A stretch of DNA of 64,000 nt, from assembly GCF_042468235.1 (NCBI RefSeq), contig NZ_CP170386.1, positions 682,001-746,000 of the forward strand, written 5' to 3'. Source of the stretch: Lonepinella sp042468235 (GTDB lineage Bacteria; Pseudomonadota; Gammaproteobacteria; Enterobacterales; Pasteurellaceae). The translations under genes were made by a program, and so were the position numbers. Below, piece by piece: positions 35,517-44,940 of this stretch (within the stretch, counting starts at the first letter, position 1; each line of letters starts with the position of its first letter). Below the pieces are notes generated by a model. It was not told where the DNA came from and did not search any database. It was given only the letters and a program-made list of their open reading frames with translations.

Positions 35517-37503
35517 ATTATTATTTTCGCTTTGCCAACAGCAACGGATTAGTCAGGCGGATTATTATTTTGCAAAATTGATTGCTGATAAACAACAAGG
35601 TTTAGGTTATAGCGAACAGCAACAAGCATTGGCGATTTTGGTGGCAGGGCTTTGTCAATATAGTTTATCACAGGGCAATACTTGTTTATTTTTAGATAGA
35701 GATTTAGCCAATAATTACTTTGGGTTGCGTTATATCAAAACCGATGATGGCATAGATTACGTAGCGGAAATTAATCAGAAAATAGCTAATTTACCTTTGC
35801 ATCAATGGGCGAATATGTTGCAAGACCATATTGCTTTTACCCTTAGCCCGCAAGAGAAAATTGTCCCTTTGGTATTACAACATAACGCCTTGTATTTTTA
35901 TCGCACTTGGCAAGATGAATATCGTTTAGCTGATTACATTAAAACTGCGGTGCAAAAACCACAAGATTTTTCGTTACCACAAGTTAAAGCCTGTTTAGAT
36001 CGTTATTTTGAGCAAAAAACAGCAACGACCAACTGGCAAAAAGTGGCGGTGGCAGTAGCGTTACGGCAATCATTTTGTTTAATTTCAGGTGGACCAGGGA
36101 CAGGTAAAACCTATACGGTAGCACGGCTGTTGGCAGTATTACAAAAATTACATCAAGGCAAATTAAAAATTGGTTTATCTGCTCCCACAGGCAAAGCCTC
36201 CGCTAGATTAAGTGAAAGCATTGAAAAAGAATTAAACAGCGAATCTTTACAGCATTTATTAATGGAAGATGCAATACAGCATAACATGCCAAGTTCGGCT
36301 CAGACTTTACATAGCCTATTGGGAGTACGACCTTTTAGCGAAAAAACGGTTTATCACGTCCAAAATCCATTGCCTTATGATGTGTTGATTATTGATGAAG
36401 CGTCAATGATTGATTTGAGCCTAATGAATAAAGTACGAGAAGCGTTGGCACCACATTGTAAATTGATTTTATTGGGTGATAAGGATCAGCTTTCTTCCGT
36501 TGAAGCAGGTGCTATTTTGGGTGAGTTGGGGCAGTTTATGGGCTTGTATTTTGAGCCGCTGCGGCAAAAAAATATCGGTTGTTATGATAAAGAATTTACT
36601 GAATATTTGACTGCCGTAACAGGGGAAACATTAATAGCCAGTGAAACGAGTTTATCGAGTATAGCGAATTGTTTATGTTATTTGCCAGATAGTCGCCGTT
36701 TTGATGAACATTCAGGCGTTGGACAGTTGGCGACAGCGGTAAATTCTGTGCAATATTCTGTGGTTGAACAAAGTTGGACGTTGTTTAAGCAAGATTTTTC
36801 GCAAGGAAAATTACATCTGGTGGAATTTCTACCCCAGCAATTTGCGGATGAAAAAGATTTTAATGCACATTGTATCAATCAAATCGTGCAAAGTGCGGTG
36901 CAAAATTATCGAGATTATTTAGTTTATTTACAACAGAAGAAAGATGACTTGAACAATGAACATTACCAAATGTTATTTGCTAAGTTTAATGCAGTTCGCT
37001 TTTTAACTGCATTACGTCAAGGCGAGTTTGGGGTGGAATCACTTAATCAAATGATTGCCAATGCACTGCAAAAAGCAGGCTTGGTAAAATTCCAACAGCA
37101 ACGAGATTGGTATCTTGGCAAGCCGATTATGATTACCCAAAATGATCGTAATGTAAATTTAGCCAATGGAGATATTGGCATTTATGTGGGGCATAATTTG
37201 GTCTGTTTTGACAGTGTCGATAAACTGGGTAACTATAAATTGGTTTCTCGTCATCGTCTTCCCATGCAATATGAAACGGCTTATGTGATGACGGTGCATA
37301 AATCGCAAGGATCAGAATTTAACCATACATTTTTACTGTTACCAACGAAAAATAATCCCGTACTAAGTAAAGAATTGGTTTATACCGCCATTACCAGAGC
37401 GAAAGATGAATTTACTTTATTTGCTACCGAGCAGATTTGGCTGCAAGCAGTACAGAAAAAAAGCAAGCGACAATCGGGATTAAAATTTGTTTTGGATCAA
37501 TAA
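35509..37503 (+). CDS. recD: Exodeoxyribonuclease V subunit RecD
   Basis: This is the 5'-3' helicase subunit of RecBCD, about 664 residues. Motifs: SGGPGTGKTYTVARLL (Walker A, about 200), LIIDEASMIDLSLM (Walker B), LLGDKDQLSSVEAG, and the late TVHKSQGSEFNHTFLLLP and YTAITRAKDEF of the UvrD-like C-domain. ATG 35509 overlaps the end of recB (AATGCTTAA). The upstream in-frame ATG 35485 is less likely because it lies deep in recB. Confidence 0.95.
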   Translation: MLKLLFSLCQQQRISQADYYFAKLIADKQQGLGYSEQQQALAILVAGLCQYSLSQGNTCLFLDRDLANNYFGLRYIKTDDGIDYVAEINQKIANLPLHQWANMLQDHIAFTLSPQEKIVPLVLQHNALYFYRTWQDEYRLADYIKTAVQKPQDFSLPQVKACLDRYFEQKTATTNWQKVAVAVALRQSFCLISGGPGTGKTYTVARLLAVLQKLHQGKLKIGLSAPTGKASARLSESIEKELNSESLQHLLMEDAIQHNMPSSAQTLHSLLGVRPFSEKTVYHVQNPLPYDVLIIDEASMIDLSLMNKVREALAPHCKLILLGDKDQLSSVEAGAILGELGQFMGLYFEPLRQKNIGCYDKEFTEYLTAVTGETLIASETSLSSIANCLCYLPDSRRFDEHSGVGQLATAVNSVQYSVVEQSWTLFKQDFSQGKLHLVEFLPQQFADEKDFNAHCINQIVQSAVQNYRDYLVYLQQKKDDLNNEHYQMLFAKFNAVRFLTALRQGEFGVESLNQMIANALQKAGLVKFQQQRDWYLGKPIMITQNDRNVNLANGDIGIYVGHNLVCFDSVDKLGNYKLVSRHRLPMQYETAYVMTVHKSQGSEFNHTFLLLPTKNNPVLSKELVYTAITRAKDEFTLFATEQIWLQAVQKKSKRQSGLKFVLDQ

Positions 37504-37608
37504 ATGGCAATAAAACCAATAAAAACCACATAAAACTTGCGTTAGCTCAATAATTCTATTTCCGGGATATTTTACAATCGTTATGTTTTTTCGGAAAAGG
37601 ATGTGATT

Positions 37609-38337
37609 ATGAGTAGTTTTTTTGTAACAGGTACAGATACTAATGTGGGGAAAACGATAGCAACCCGAGCCATTATTCAAGCGTTACAAGAATTAGATGT
37701 TGATGTGGTAGGGTATAAGCCGATTGCTTGTATGCAAGATGATGAAAATTCAGTGGGGAATAATGTCGAGCAAGAGAGTGATTATGGTGCAGAAGATAAT
37801 GTAGATGTATTAACCCTGATGAATACTACGAAGCAAGATGTGAGTTATCGGGATATTAATAGCTATACTTTTGGGCATACCATGCCATTATTTACCGATC
37901 AAGGTGAACAAATTCAAATTGAGAAAATTAATCAAGATTTGGATAAGTTAAATCAGAAATATCAAACGGTAGTGGTGGAAGGTTGCTTTGGTTGGTTGTC
38001 ACCGATTAATAAGCATTTTAGTTTTGCTGATTGGGTAGTAACGCATCAAATGCCGGTGGTATTAGTGGTGGGAATTAAAGAAGGTTGTATTAATCATACC
38101 TTATTAACCGTACAATCCATATTGAATCTAGGTGTACCGTTAATTGGTTGGATTGCCAATCGTATAAACCCCTGTTTAGGGCATTATGCAGAAATGATTG
38201 ATACTTTACGTAATAAAATTGATGCACCTCTATTGGGTGAGATTCCTTATATTTATAAACCAGAAATACAAAATTTAGCAAAATATATGACCAATATTGA
38301 GCGGTTGACTTATTTGAAAACGGAATTAGTAAGATAA
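37609..38337 (+). CDS. bioD: Dethiobiotin synthetase-like protein with altered active-site loops
   Basis: This 242-residue protein begins MSSFFVTGTDTNVGKT, the BioD P-loop. ADWVVTHQMPVVLVVGIKEGCINHTLLT and the ending APLLGEIPY are closely BioD-like, so the family is sure. Two changes stand out: VVGYKPIACMQ has Cys where E. coli BioD has Ser, with an acidic Asp/Glu/Asn-rich insertion of about 15 residues after it, and the VEGAGGW loop reads VEGCFGW. No other biotin gene is adjacent. It may be a second, paralogous BioD. ATG 37609 has AAAGGA 7-8 nt upstream. Confidence 0.82.
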   Translation: MSSFFVTGTDTNVGKTIATRAIIQALQELDVDVVGYKPIACMQDDENSVGNNVEQESDYGAEDNVDVLTLMNTTKQDVSYRDINSYTFGHTMPLFTDQGEQIQIEKINQDLDKLNQKYQTVVVEGCFGWLSPINKHFSFADWVVTHQMPVVLVVGIKEGCINHTLLTVQSILNLGVPLIGWIANRINPCLGHYAEMIDTLRNKIDAPLLGEIPYIYKPEIQNLAKYMTNIERLTYLKTELVR

Positions 38338-38360
38338 GCATAGATTTGCGTTGAATCAAT

Positions 38361-38398
38361 GAACCGAGAGTTATTATGCTGTCGGTTTTCTTATTTTT
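38361..38398 (+). terminator. Terminator after the bioD-like gene
   Basis: AACCGA (38362-38367) pairs with TCGGTT (38382-38387), followed by TTCTTATTTTT. The loop is long (14 nt), so it is a moderate candidate. Confidence 0.6.
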
Positions 38399-38419
38399 AG
38401 CATTAAATGGTATAAATTT

Positions 38420-38435
38420 TGTGATCATTCTCTCA
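38420..38435 (+). promoter_or_regulatory. Candidate CRP site upstream of the POT transporter
   Basis: TGTGATCATTCTCTCA fits TGTGA-N6-TCACA with a perfect left half and one mismatch in the right half. It lies about 83 bp before the start codon. CRP control is inferred only from the match and position. Confidence 0.5.
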
Positions 38436-38517
38436 TTTTTGATATTTTCTACTTTGTTAATAAATTGTTATATTGTAGATTGAAAATTGAGAATAACAAT
38501 TATAGAAGGAATAAATT

Positions 38518-39945
38518 ATGCAACAAAAAACTTTCTTTGGACATCCTTATGCCTTATCGAGTCTTTTTCATATAGAGCTATGGGAACGTTTTTCATTTTA
38601 TGGAATGAAAGCAATTTTATTTCTCTATTTGTACTATGAATATAGTCAAGGTGGACTGGAGGTAGATAAAAATATTGCGGGTGGTATTGTTGGCGCTTAT
38701 GGCGGTAGTGTTTATCTTTCTTGTTTGGTTGGCGGTTGGGTAGCCGATCGTATCTTAGGTGCGGAACGTACGTTGTTTTATTCCGGCATTGTAGTGATGT
38801 GTGGACATATTATTCTTGCACTTGTACCGGGCTTGGAAGGCTTGATCTTAGGGATGATTTGTATTGCGTTAGGTAGTGGTGGCGTGAAAACGACTGCCAG
38901 TGCAACCTTGGGAACCTTATATGAAACCGATGATACTCGCCATATGCGTGATGCGGGTTTTTCTATTTTTTATATTGCCATTAATATTGGGGCATTATTA
39001 GGTCCGTTACTAACCGGTATTTTGCAACATTCTTATGGTTTCCATTATGGTTTTGGTGCTGCTGCGGTTGGAATGGCGTTTGGTTTATGGATGTATTCTC
39101 GTGGACGTAAAAATTTACCACCAAGCCCAGTACCGAATCCATTAAATAAAAAAGAACGAAAACAAGCGAGTTTTTCTTGGTTGGTACTTATCGCTATTGT
39201 GATGGTGACTATTTTTTCAGGATTTCTTACCTTACAAAATTTTCCAAGAATCTTATTAGTTTGCGTGGTTTGTTTGACTATTGGCTATTTTGCTCGATTA
39301 TTGATGAGTCATAAAGTCGAAAATAAAGGGAATATTGTGGCATTTATTCCGTTATTTATTACTATCAGCATCTTCTGGTCGCTATGGGCGCAATTTGATA
39401 CGGCAATGATTTTGTATTTTGAACAAACGATTGATCGTCATATTTTTAGTTTTGAAGTACCGGTTGCTTGGTTGGGTTCATTACAAAGTTTATGGGTGAT
39501 TTTGATTGCTGGATTATTAGCAACCCTTTGGACCAAAATGGGCGATAAGCAGCCAAAAACACCACTTAAATTTGCTATTTCTATGTTGGCATTAGGTGTC
39601 ACTTATTTTTCGTTTTCCTTAATGGTATCAGCTCAAGGTTCAAGTTTCTTATTGTTCTTCTTCTTTATTTTATTGATTACTATCAGTGAATTATTATTAA
39701 GTCCAGTGTCCTTATCGTTAGCCACAAAAATTGCGCCTAAGAATTTCCAAGCCTCTATGGTGGCATTGACTTTCTTATCCTATTCTCTCGGTTTCACCCT
39801 GAGCGGGGTTATCTTTAAAAATGGCTTTGATGAAAATGATCCAACCAGTTTCTATGAAATGATCAGTGGTATTGGCTTAGCCACAGGGATTTTACTGTTG
39901 TTAGTGGTACCTGTATTAAATCGTTTATTAAAAGGTAAAGATTAG
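38518..39945 (+). CDS. POT-family proton-dependent di/tripeptide transporter
   Basis: This 475-residue inner-membrane symporter of the POT/PTR2 family (DtpT/YdgR type) has about 12-14 hydrophobic segments. The family signature is IELWERFSFYGMKAILFLYL near residue 20, which includes the proton-coupling ExxERF motif. Further marks are GGWVADRILG and IALGSGGVKTT. It imports small peptides. The ATG follows AGAAGGA. Exact orthology (dtpT or a related gene) cannot be fixed here. Confidence 0.92.
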   Translation: MQQKTFFGHPYALSSLFHIELWERFSFYGMKAILFLYLYYEYSQGGLEVDKNIAGGIVGAYGGSVYLSCLVGGWVADRILGAERTLFYSGIVVMCGHIILALVPGLEGLILGMICIALGSGGVKTTASATLGTLYETDDTRHMRDAGFSIFYIAINIGALLGPLLTGILQHSYGFHYGFGAAAVGMAFGLWMYSRGRKNLPPSPVPNPLNKKERKQASFSWLVLIAIVMVTIFSGFLTLQNFPRILLVCVVCLTIGYFARLLMSHKVENKGNIVAFIPLFITISIFWSLWAQFDTAMILYFEQTIDRHIFSFEVPVAWLGSLQSLWVILIAGLLATLWTKMGDKQPKTPLKFAISMLALGVTYFSFSLMVSAQGSSFLLFFFFILLITISELLLSPVSLSLATKIAPKNFQASMVALTFLSYSLGFTLSGVIFKNGFDENDPTSFYEMISGIGLATGILLLLVVPVLNRLLKGKD

Positions 39946-39963
39946 TTTTTACTCAATTATGGC

Positions 39964-39992
39964 AAAAGAGAGCAAAATAGCTCTCTTTTTTA
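39964..39992 (+). terminator. Terminator after the peptide transporter
   Basis: AAAAGAGAGC and GCTCTCTTTT form a perfect 10-bp stem with a 6-nt loop, ending in a run of Ts. Confidence 0.92.
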
Positions 39993-40104
39993 TTGTTTAG
40001 CAGAAAAATTATTAATTTCGTTAAAAATCACGTGATTTTTGAATAAGTTAATATTATCATTAAAGGCATTTTTGGAAAACATATTAAATTTAAGAAGGGT
40101 AGGT

Positions 40105-41103
40105 ATGCAAAACCTTAAAGAGATTACGGAGCAGGCTAGACGAGCCTTAGATGAATTACAGGATAAAGGCCTAGAGGCGTTAGAAGCGTTAGAAAATTTC
40201 CGCGTAGAATATTTTGGTAAAAAAGGGTATTTTACCCAGTTAATGCAAGGTTTGCGTGAGGTGGCAGCAGAAGAACGTCCTGCGGTTGGGGCAAAAATTA
40301 ATGAAGCTAAACAGATTGTTTTAGATAGCTTAAATGCAAAAAAAGAACAGTTAGAGCAAGCAGTATTAAATGCCACATTAGAAAAAGAACGTGTTGATGT
40401 AAGTTTACCGGGGCGTAAAGTAGAAACTGGAGCTTTACATCCAGTAGCAATTACCATTGAACGAGTGGTGAAATTCTTCTCTGAATTAGGCTTTTCAGTG
40501 GAAAGTGGTCCAGAAGTAGAAAGTGATTATTATAACTTTGATGCTTTAAATATTCCAAAACATCACCCTGCTCGTGCCGATCATGATACTTTCTGGTTTA
40601 ATCCAGAACTATTACTACGCACCCAAACATCAGGCGTACAAATTCGTACCATGGAGAAAATGCAACCACCAATTCGCATTATGGCACCAGGGCGTGTTTA
40701 TCGTAATGACTATGATCAGACCCATACTCCAATGTTTCATCAAATTGAATTGCTTTATGTGGATAAAAAAGCCAATTTCACTGAATTAAAAGGTTTATTA
40801 CATGATTTCTTACGTGCGTTCTTTGAAGAAGATTTACAAGTACGTTTCCGACCATCTTACTTCCCATTTACTGAACCCTCTATTGAAGTCGATATTATGC
40901 GTCAAAATGGGAAATGGTTAGAAGTATTAGGTTGTGGTATGGTGCATCCAAATGTTTTACGTAATGTGGGTATTGATCCCAATGAATACAGCGGTTTTGC
41001 GGTTGGTATGGGCGTTGAGCGTTTAACTATGTTACGCTATAACGTCACAGATTTACGTGCATTTTTCGAAAATGATCTTCGTTTCCTGAAACAATTTAAG
41101 TAA
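40105..41103 (+). CDS. pheS: Phenylalanyl-tRNA synthetase alpha subunit
   Basis: This is the catalytic alpha subunit of the alpha2-beta2 class II synthetase, about 332 residues. N-terminal coiled coil to about residue 85 (VEYFGKKGYFTQLMQGL), then the catalytic core with HPARADHDTFWF, RTQTSGVQIRTM, GRVYRNDYDQTHTPMFHQIE and the ending GMGVERLTMLRYNVTDLR. ATG 40105 with AGAAGGG upstream matches the family start; the frame is open further upstream but has no sense there. No phe leader peptide is visible upstream. A short perfect palindrome AAAAATCACGTGATTTTT (40024-40041) is the only structure. Confidence 0.96.
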   Translation: MQNLKEITEQARRALDELQDKGLEALEALENFRVEYFGKKGYFTQLMQGLREVAAEERPAVGAKINEAKQIVLDSLNAKKEQLEQAVLNATLEKERVDVSLPGRKVETGALHPVAITIERVVKFFSELGFSVESGPEVESDYYNFDALNIPKHHPARADHDTFWFNPELLLRTQTSGVQIRTMEKMQPPIRIMAPGRVYRNDYDQTHTPMFHQIELLYVDKKANFTELKGLLHDFLRAFFEEDLQVRFRPSYFPFTEPSIEVDIMRQNGKWLEVLGCGMVHPNVLRNVGIDPNEYSGFAVGMGVERLTMLRYNVTDLRAFFENDLRFLKQFK

Positions 41104-41119
41104 TATTAGGAAAATAAAT

Positions 41120-41587
41120 ATGAAAAAATTAGTGGTTATGCCATTAACATTATTTTCAGCATCGGTATTGGCAGTAACAGAAAATGTAATCGAGACAACC
41201 ACCACTCAACCCAAAGCGACAATATTTGTTTTGGATACATCAAGTCATCCTGCTAAAGTGATGAAAAATACGCAATTTTCCCGTTCAAAAGCGCGTAATT
41301 TATGTGTTGCAGTGTCAGATGTTCCCGTGCAGGATAAAAACCAGTTTGCAGAATATTTTGTTTCACCTGCGCCAATTAATATTATTGCAAAAAATTCAGA
41401 GATTAAAATGGATGATGATAAAAAAGGTTTTTTAGCGATTACACTGATTGACAGATCTGAAATTAAAAATAATGTCGCGACAAGATGCTGGCAGTTTGAG
41501 CAAAATGATCCTGTAGGTAAATATAAATTAGATGTACAGTTCAATGATATTGTCTTTAAAGGTTTATCATTTGAAGTATTAAAATAA
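41120..41587 (+). CDS. Secreted protein of unknown function between pheS and pheT
   Basis: This 155-residue protein has a clear signal peptide (MKKLVVMPLTLFSASVLA, predicted cut after residue 18), so the mature part of about 137 residues should be periplasmic. It contains two Cys (in RNLCVAVS and ATRCWQF) that could form a disulfide, and several short beta-strand-like stretches, with no catalytic motif I recognise. It starts 17 nt after the pheS stop with its own AGGA, and pheT starts 14 nt after it, so it is inside the pheST operon. This is unexpected, since pheS and pheT are adjacent in the relatives I know. Function unknown. Confidence 0.85.
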   Translation: MKKLVVMPLTLFSASVLAVTENVIETTTTQPKATIFVLDTSSHPAKVMKNTQFSRSKARNLCVAVSDVPVQDKNQFAEYFVSPAPINIIAKNSEIKMDDDKKGFLAITLIDRSEIKNNVATRCWQFEQNDPVGKYKLDVQFNDIVFKGLSFEVLK

Positions 41588-41600
41588 GAGAGATAAATAG

Positions 41601-43991
41601 ATGAAATTTAGTGAACAGTGGGTTCGAGAGTGGGTTAATCCTGCAATAACAACCGAACAATTATGTGATCAAATTACCATGTTAGGTTTAGAAGTAGATG
41701 GTATAGAACCAGTTGCTGGTGAATTTTCTGGTGTATTGGTAGGTGAAGTGGTGGAATGTGCTCAACATCCTGATGCAGATAAATTACGGGTGACTAAAGT
41801 CAATGTTGGTGGCGAGCATTTGTTAGATATCGTCTGTGGTGCACCAAATTGTCGTCAAGGCTTGAAAGTGGCTGTTGCCACCGTAGGGGCTGTCTTACCG
41901 GGTAATTTCAAAATTAAGAAAGCAAAATTACGTGGTCAGCCGTCAGAAGGGATGTTGTGTTCCTTTAGTGAGTTAGCGATTTCGGAAGATCATAGTGGTA
42001 TTATTGAATTACCTGTAGATGCCCCAATTGGTATAGATTTACGTGACTATTTACAATTAAATGATCAGGCGATTGAAATTAGTTTAACGCCAAATCGTGC
42101 GGACTGTTTAAGCATTGCGGGTATTGCTCGTGAATTAGGTGTGGTGAATAAACAAGCGGTAAATACACCGCAGTTTGATATTGTTCCATCAACAATTAGC
42201 GATAAAGTGGATATTAAGATTTCAGCACCAGATGCTTGTCCACGTTATTTGTTGCGTAAAGTGAAAAATGTTAACGTAAAAGCAGCAACCCCAATGTGGT
42301 TGAAAGAAAAGTTACGCCGTTGTGATATTCGTTCTATCGATCCTATTGTGGATATTACAAACTACATCTTACTTGAACTCGGACAGCCTATGCACGCTTT
42401 TGATGCAGAAAAAGTGACGCAACCTTTTGATGTCCGTATGGCAAAAGATGGTGAGCAATTAGTCCTATTAGATGGTACAACAGCAACATTACAAAGTAAT
42501 ACATTAGTCATTGCAGATCAAACAGGTCCATTAGCCATGGCCGGGATTTTCGGCGGACAAGCCAGTGGTGTGGATGCGGAAAATACCAAAGATGTGATTT
42601 TAGAATCTGCTTTTTTCAATCCATTAGCGATTACTGGTCGTGCTAGACAATATGGTTTGCACACTGACAGTTCACATCGTTTTGAACGTGGTGTGGATTT
42701 TGAATTACAACGTAAAGCAATGGAAAGAGCTACAGCGTTGTTATTAGCCATTTGTGGAGGTGAAGCAGGTGAAATTTGTGAAGTGGTCAGTGAACAGCAT
42801 TTACCTAAAATCAAACAAGTACAATTACGTCGTGAAAAATTAGATAGTTTATTAGGGCATTATATTGATGATGCTACCGTAACAGATATTTTCCAACGTT
42901 TAGGCTTTGATGTTGATTTTGTTGATAATGTTTGGACGGTTACTTCAACTAGCTGGCGTTTTGATATTGAAATTGAAGAAGATTTAGTGGAAGAAGTGGC
43001 TCGTATCTATGGTTATAATGAAATTCCAAATAATTCCCCGTTAGCTCATTTAAAAATGCGTGAGCATCGTGAAGCTGATATTGATGTTTCTCGTGTCAAA
43101 ACAGCATTAGTGGGTAACGATTTCTATGAAGCCATTACCTATAGTTTTGTTGATCCGAAAATTCAGCAATTATTGCACCCTAATCAAGATGCTTTGATTT
43201 TACCAAATCCTATTTCTGTCGAAATGTCGGCTATGCGAGTATCTTTATTGACTGGTTTGCTAGGGGCAGTATTGTATAATCAAAATCGTCAGCAAAATCG
43301 TATTCGTTTATTTGAAGTGGGCTTACGCTTTATTCCTGATCAAAATGCAGAATTTGGTGTTCGTCAAGAGCAAGTATTTAGTGCGGTAATGACCGGTTCA
43401 CGTTTAAATGAACATTGGGCTGGAAAAACTGAACAAGCGGATTTCTTTGATCTAAAAGGGTATTTAGAAAATATTTTATCTTTGACGGCTTATGCAAATG
43501 ATGTTAGATTTGTGTCAAAAGCTTTCCCAGCATTCCATCCGGGGCAATCGGCATCAATTGTATTAAATGGCGAAGAAATTGGTTTTATTGGACAAATTCA
43601 TCCGACCATTGCTCAAAAAATTGGTTTAAATGGCAAAGTCTTTGCTTGTGAAATTTTAGTGGATAAAATTGCACAGCGTAAAGTGGCTGTGGCAAAAGAG
43701 ATTTCAAAATTCCCAGCGAATCGTCGTGATTTGGCTTTGGTGGTTGAGAATACAGTGGCGGCAAGTGATGTATTGGATGTCTGTCGTACAGTGGCAGGCG
43801 AAAAATTAATTGGTGTGAATTTATTTGATGTTTATCAGGGTCAAGGCGTGCCAGACGGATATAAAAGTTTAGCGATTAGCTTAACTATTCAAGACACCGA
43901 AAAGACTTTGGAAGAAGAAGATATTAATGCGGTGATTTCAGTGGTATTAACCGAATTAAAACAGCGTTTTAATGCTTATTTGAGAGATTAA
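41601..43991 (+). CDS. pheT: Phenylalanyl-tRNA synthetase beta subunit
   Basis: The 796-residue beta subunit has a tRNA-binding domain near the N-terminus (about 39-150, HPDADKLRVTKVNVGG), the B3/4 editing domain, the B5 domain (SLTPNRADCLSIAGIARELG), the core-like region and a C-terminal ferredoxin-like anticodon-binding domain (KFPANRRDLALVVE near 705). It is followed by ihfA after 2 nt, as in other gammaproteobacteria. Confidence 0.97.
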   Translation: MKFSEQWVREWVNPAITTEQLCDQITMLGLEVDGIEPVAGEFSGVLVGEVVECAQHPDADKLRVTKVNVGGEHLLDIVCGAPNCRQGLKVAVATVGAVLPGNFKIKKAKLRGQPSEGMLCSFSELAISEDHSGIIELPVDAPIGIDLRDYLQLNDQAIEISLTPNRADCLSIAGIARELGVVNKQAVNTPQFDIVPSTISDKVDIKISAPDACPRYLLRKVKNVNVKAATPMWLKEKLRRCDIRSIDPIVDITNYILLELGQPMHAFDAEKVTQPFDVRMAKDGEQLVLLDGTTATLQSNTLVIADQTGPLAMAGIFGGQASGVDAENTKDVILESAFFNPLAITGRARQYGLHTDSSHRFERGVDFELQRKAMERATALLLAICGGEAGEICEVVSEQHLPKIKQVQLRREKLDSLLGHYIDDATVTDIFQRLGFDVDFVDNVWTVTSTSWRFDIEIEEDLVEEVARIYGYNEIPNNSPLAHLKMREHREADIDVSRVKTALVGNDFYEAITYSFVDPKIQQLLHPNQDALILPNPISVEMSAMRVSLLTGLLGAVLYNQNRQQNRIRLFEVGLRFIPDQNAEFGVRQEQVFSAVMTGSRLNEHWAGKTEQADFFDLKGYLENILSLTAYANDVRFVSKAFPAFHPGQSASIVLNGEEIGFIGQIHPTIAQKIGLNGKVFACEILVDKIAQRKVAVAKEISKFPANRRDLALVVENTVAASDVLDVCRTVAGEKLIGVNLFDVYQGQGVPDGYKSLAISLTIQDTEKTLEEEDINAVISVVLTELKQRFNAYLRD

Positions 43992-43993
43992 TT

Positions 43994-44290
43994 ATGACAT
44001 TAACTAAAATTGAAATTGCAGAAAATCTCATTGATAAATGTGGATTGGCAAAACCAGAAGCAAAAGAACTTGTGGAAAGTTTTTTTGAACAAATTCGTCT
44101 TTTTTTAGAACAAGGAGAAGATGTAAAATTATCGGGTTTTGGTAATTTTGAATTACGTGATAAATCTACCAGACCGGGTCGTAACCCAAAAACGGGGGAA
44201 AGTGTACCCGTTTCCGCCCGTCGAGTAGTGGTTTTTCGCCCCGGACAAAAATTACGTGCCAGAGTAGAAAAAGCGAAACCCAAAGGTTAA
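43994..44290 (+). CDS. ihfA: Integration host factor alpha subunit
   Basis: This 98-residue DNA-bending protein of the HU/IHF family forms the IHF heterodimer with IhfB. The DNA-intercalating arm is RNPKTGESVPVSARRVVVFRPG with the conserved Pro, preceded by LSGFGNFELRDK. The pheT-ihfA order is the usual one. Confidence 0.97.
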   Translation: MTLTKIEIAENLIDKCGLAKPEAKELVESFFEQIRLFLEQGEDVKLSGFGNFELRDKSTRPGRNPKTGESVPVSARRVVVFRPGQKLRARVEKAKPKG

Positions 44291-44359
44291 TTCTAATATG
44301 TAGAAGCTATTTATAAACCCTATAGATAGCTTTTGTGTAACTTTATTATAGGAAGATCG

Positions 44360-44857
44360 ATGAATTTTTATCAGCGATTGAGTGCTTTTTTTTTATTAAT
44401 ATCATTATGTTTAACTGGCTGTTCTTCCTCATCTAATAAAGGTGAATATGATGGTATTAATTATCAAGGTCAATTAAATGATCCCATTATGGTGATTGCT
44501 TTATTAAGTGAACAACAACGTGAATGGGCGGGAGTCCCTTATTTATTAGGGGGCAATACACGTTCAGGGGTAGATTGTTCAGGGTTTACGCGTACCACAT
44601 TTAAAGACCGTTTTAATATTCAACTTCCCAGAACAACCACAGAGCAATCTCGTTATGGTAAAAGAGTGCCACGTTCACAAATTCAAACAGGGGACTTGGT
44701 CTTTTTTAAGACTGGACGTGGACCAAACAGTTATCACGTCGGTATCTATGTCAAAGAGGATAAGTTTTTACATGCATCAACAAAGGGGGGAGTCATTTAT
44801 TCTTCATTAAATAGCCCTTATTGGAATAAAGTATTTTGGCAAGTTCGCCGAATTTAA
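44360..44857 (+). CDS. nlpC: NlpC/P60 lipoprotein endopeptidase
   Basis: This 165-residue predicted lipoprotein has a signal ending in lipobox LTGC. The NlpC/P60 cysteine-peptidase domain shows the catalytic Cys in VDCSGFTRT, His in SYHVGIYV and a third polar residue near FLHAST. Such enzymes cleave peptidoglycan stem peptides. ATG 44360 fits the lipoprotein N-terminus; the upstream in-frame ATG 44333 would spoil the signal. It is downstream of ihfA, as in H. influenzae. Confidence 0.93.
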   Translation: MNFYQRLSAFFLLISLCLTGCSSSSNKGEYDGINYQGQLNDPIMVIALLSEQQREWAGVPYLLGGNTRSGVDCSGFTRTTFKDRFNIQLPRTTTEQSRYGKRVPRSQIQTGDLVFFKTGRGPNSYHVGIYVKEDKFLHASTKGGVIYSSLNSPYWNKVFWQVRRI

Positions 44858-44940
44858 CCCTAGAATATAGTAAATTACTTGTTTGTTAAGCACTTTACTA
44901 TTAATTATCATATTTATATTTGCCTTATTTGGACATTTTT

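Noticed and set aside
40039..40104. Possible phe leader peptide upstream of pheS
   Set aside because: The open upstream frame has one Phe and no terminator-antiterminator pair; I see no attenuation signal.
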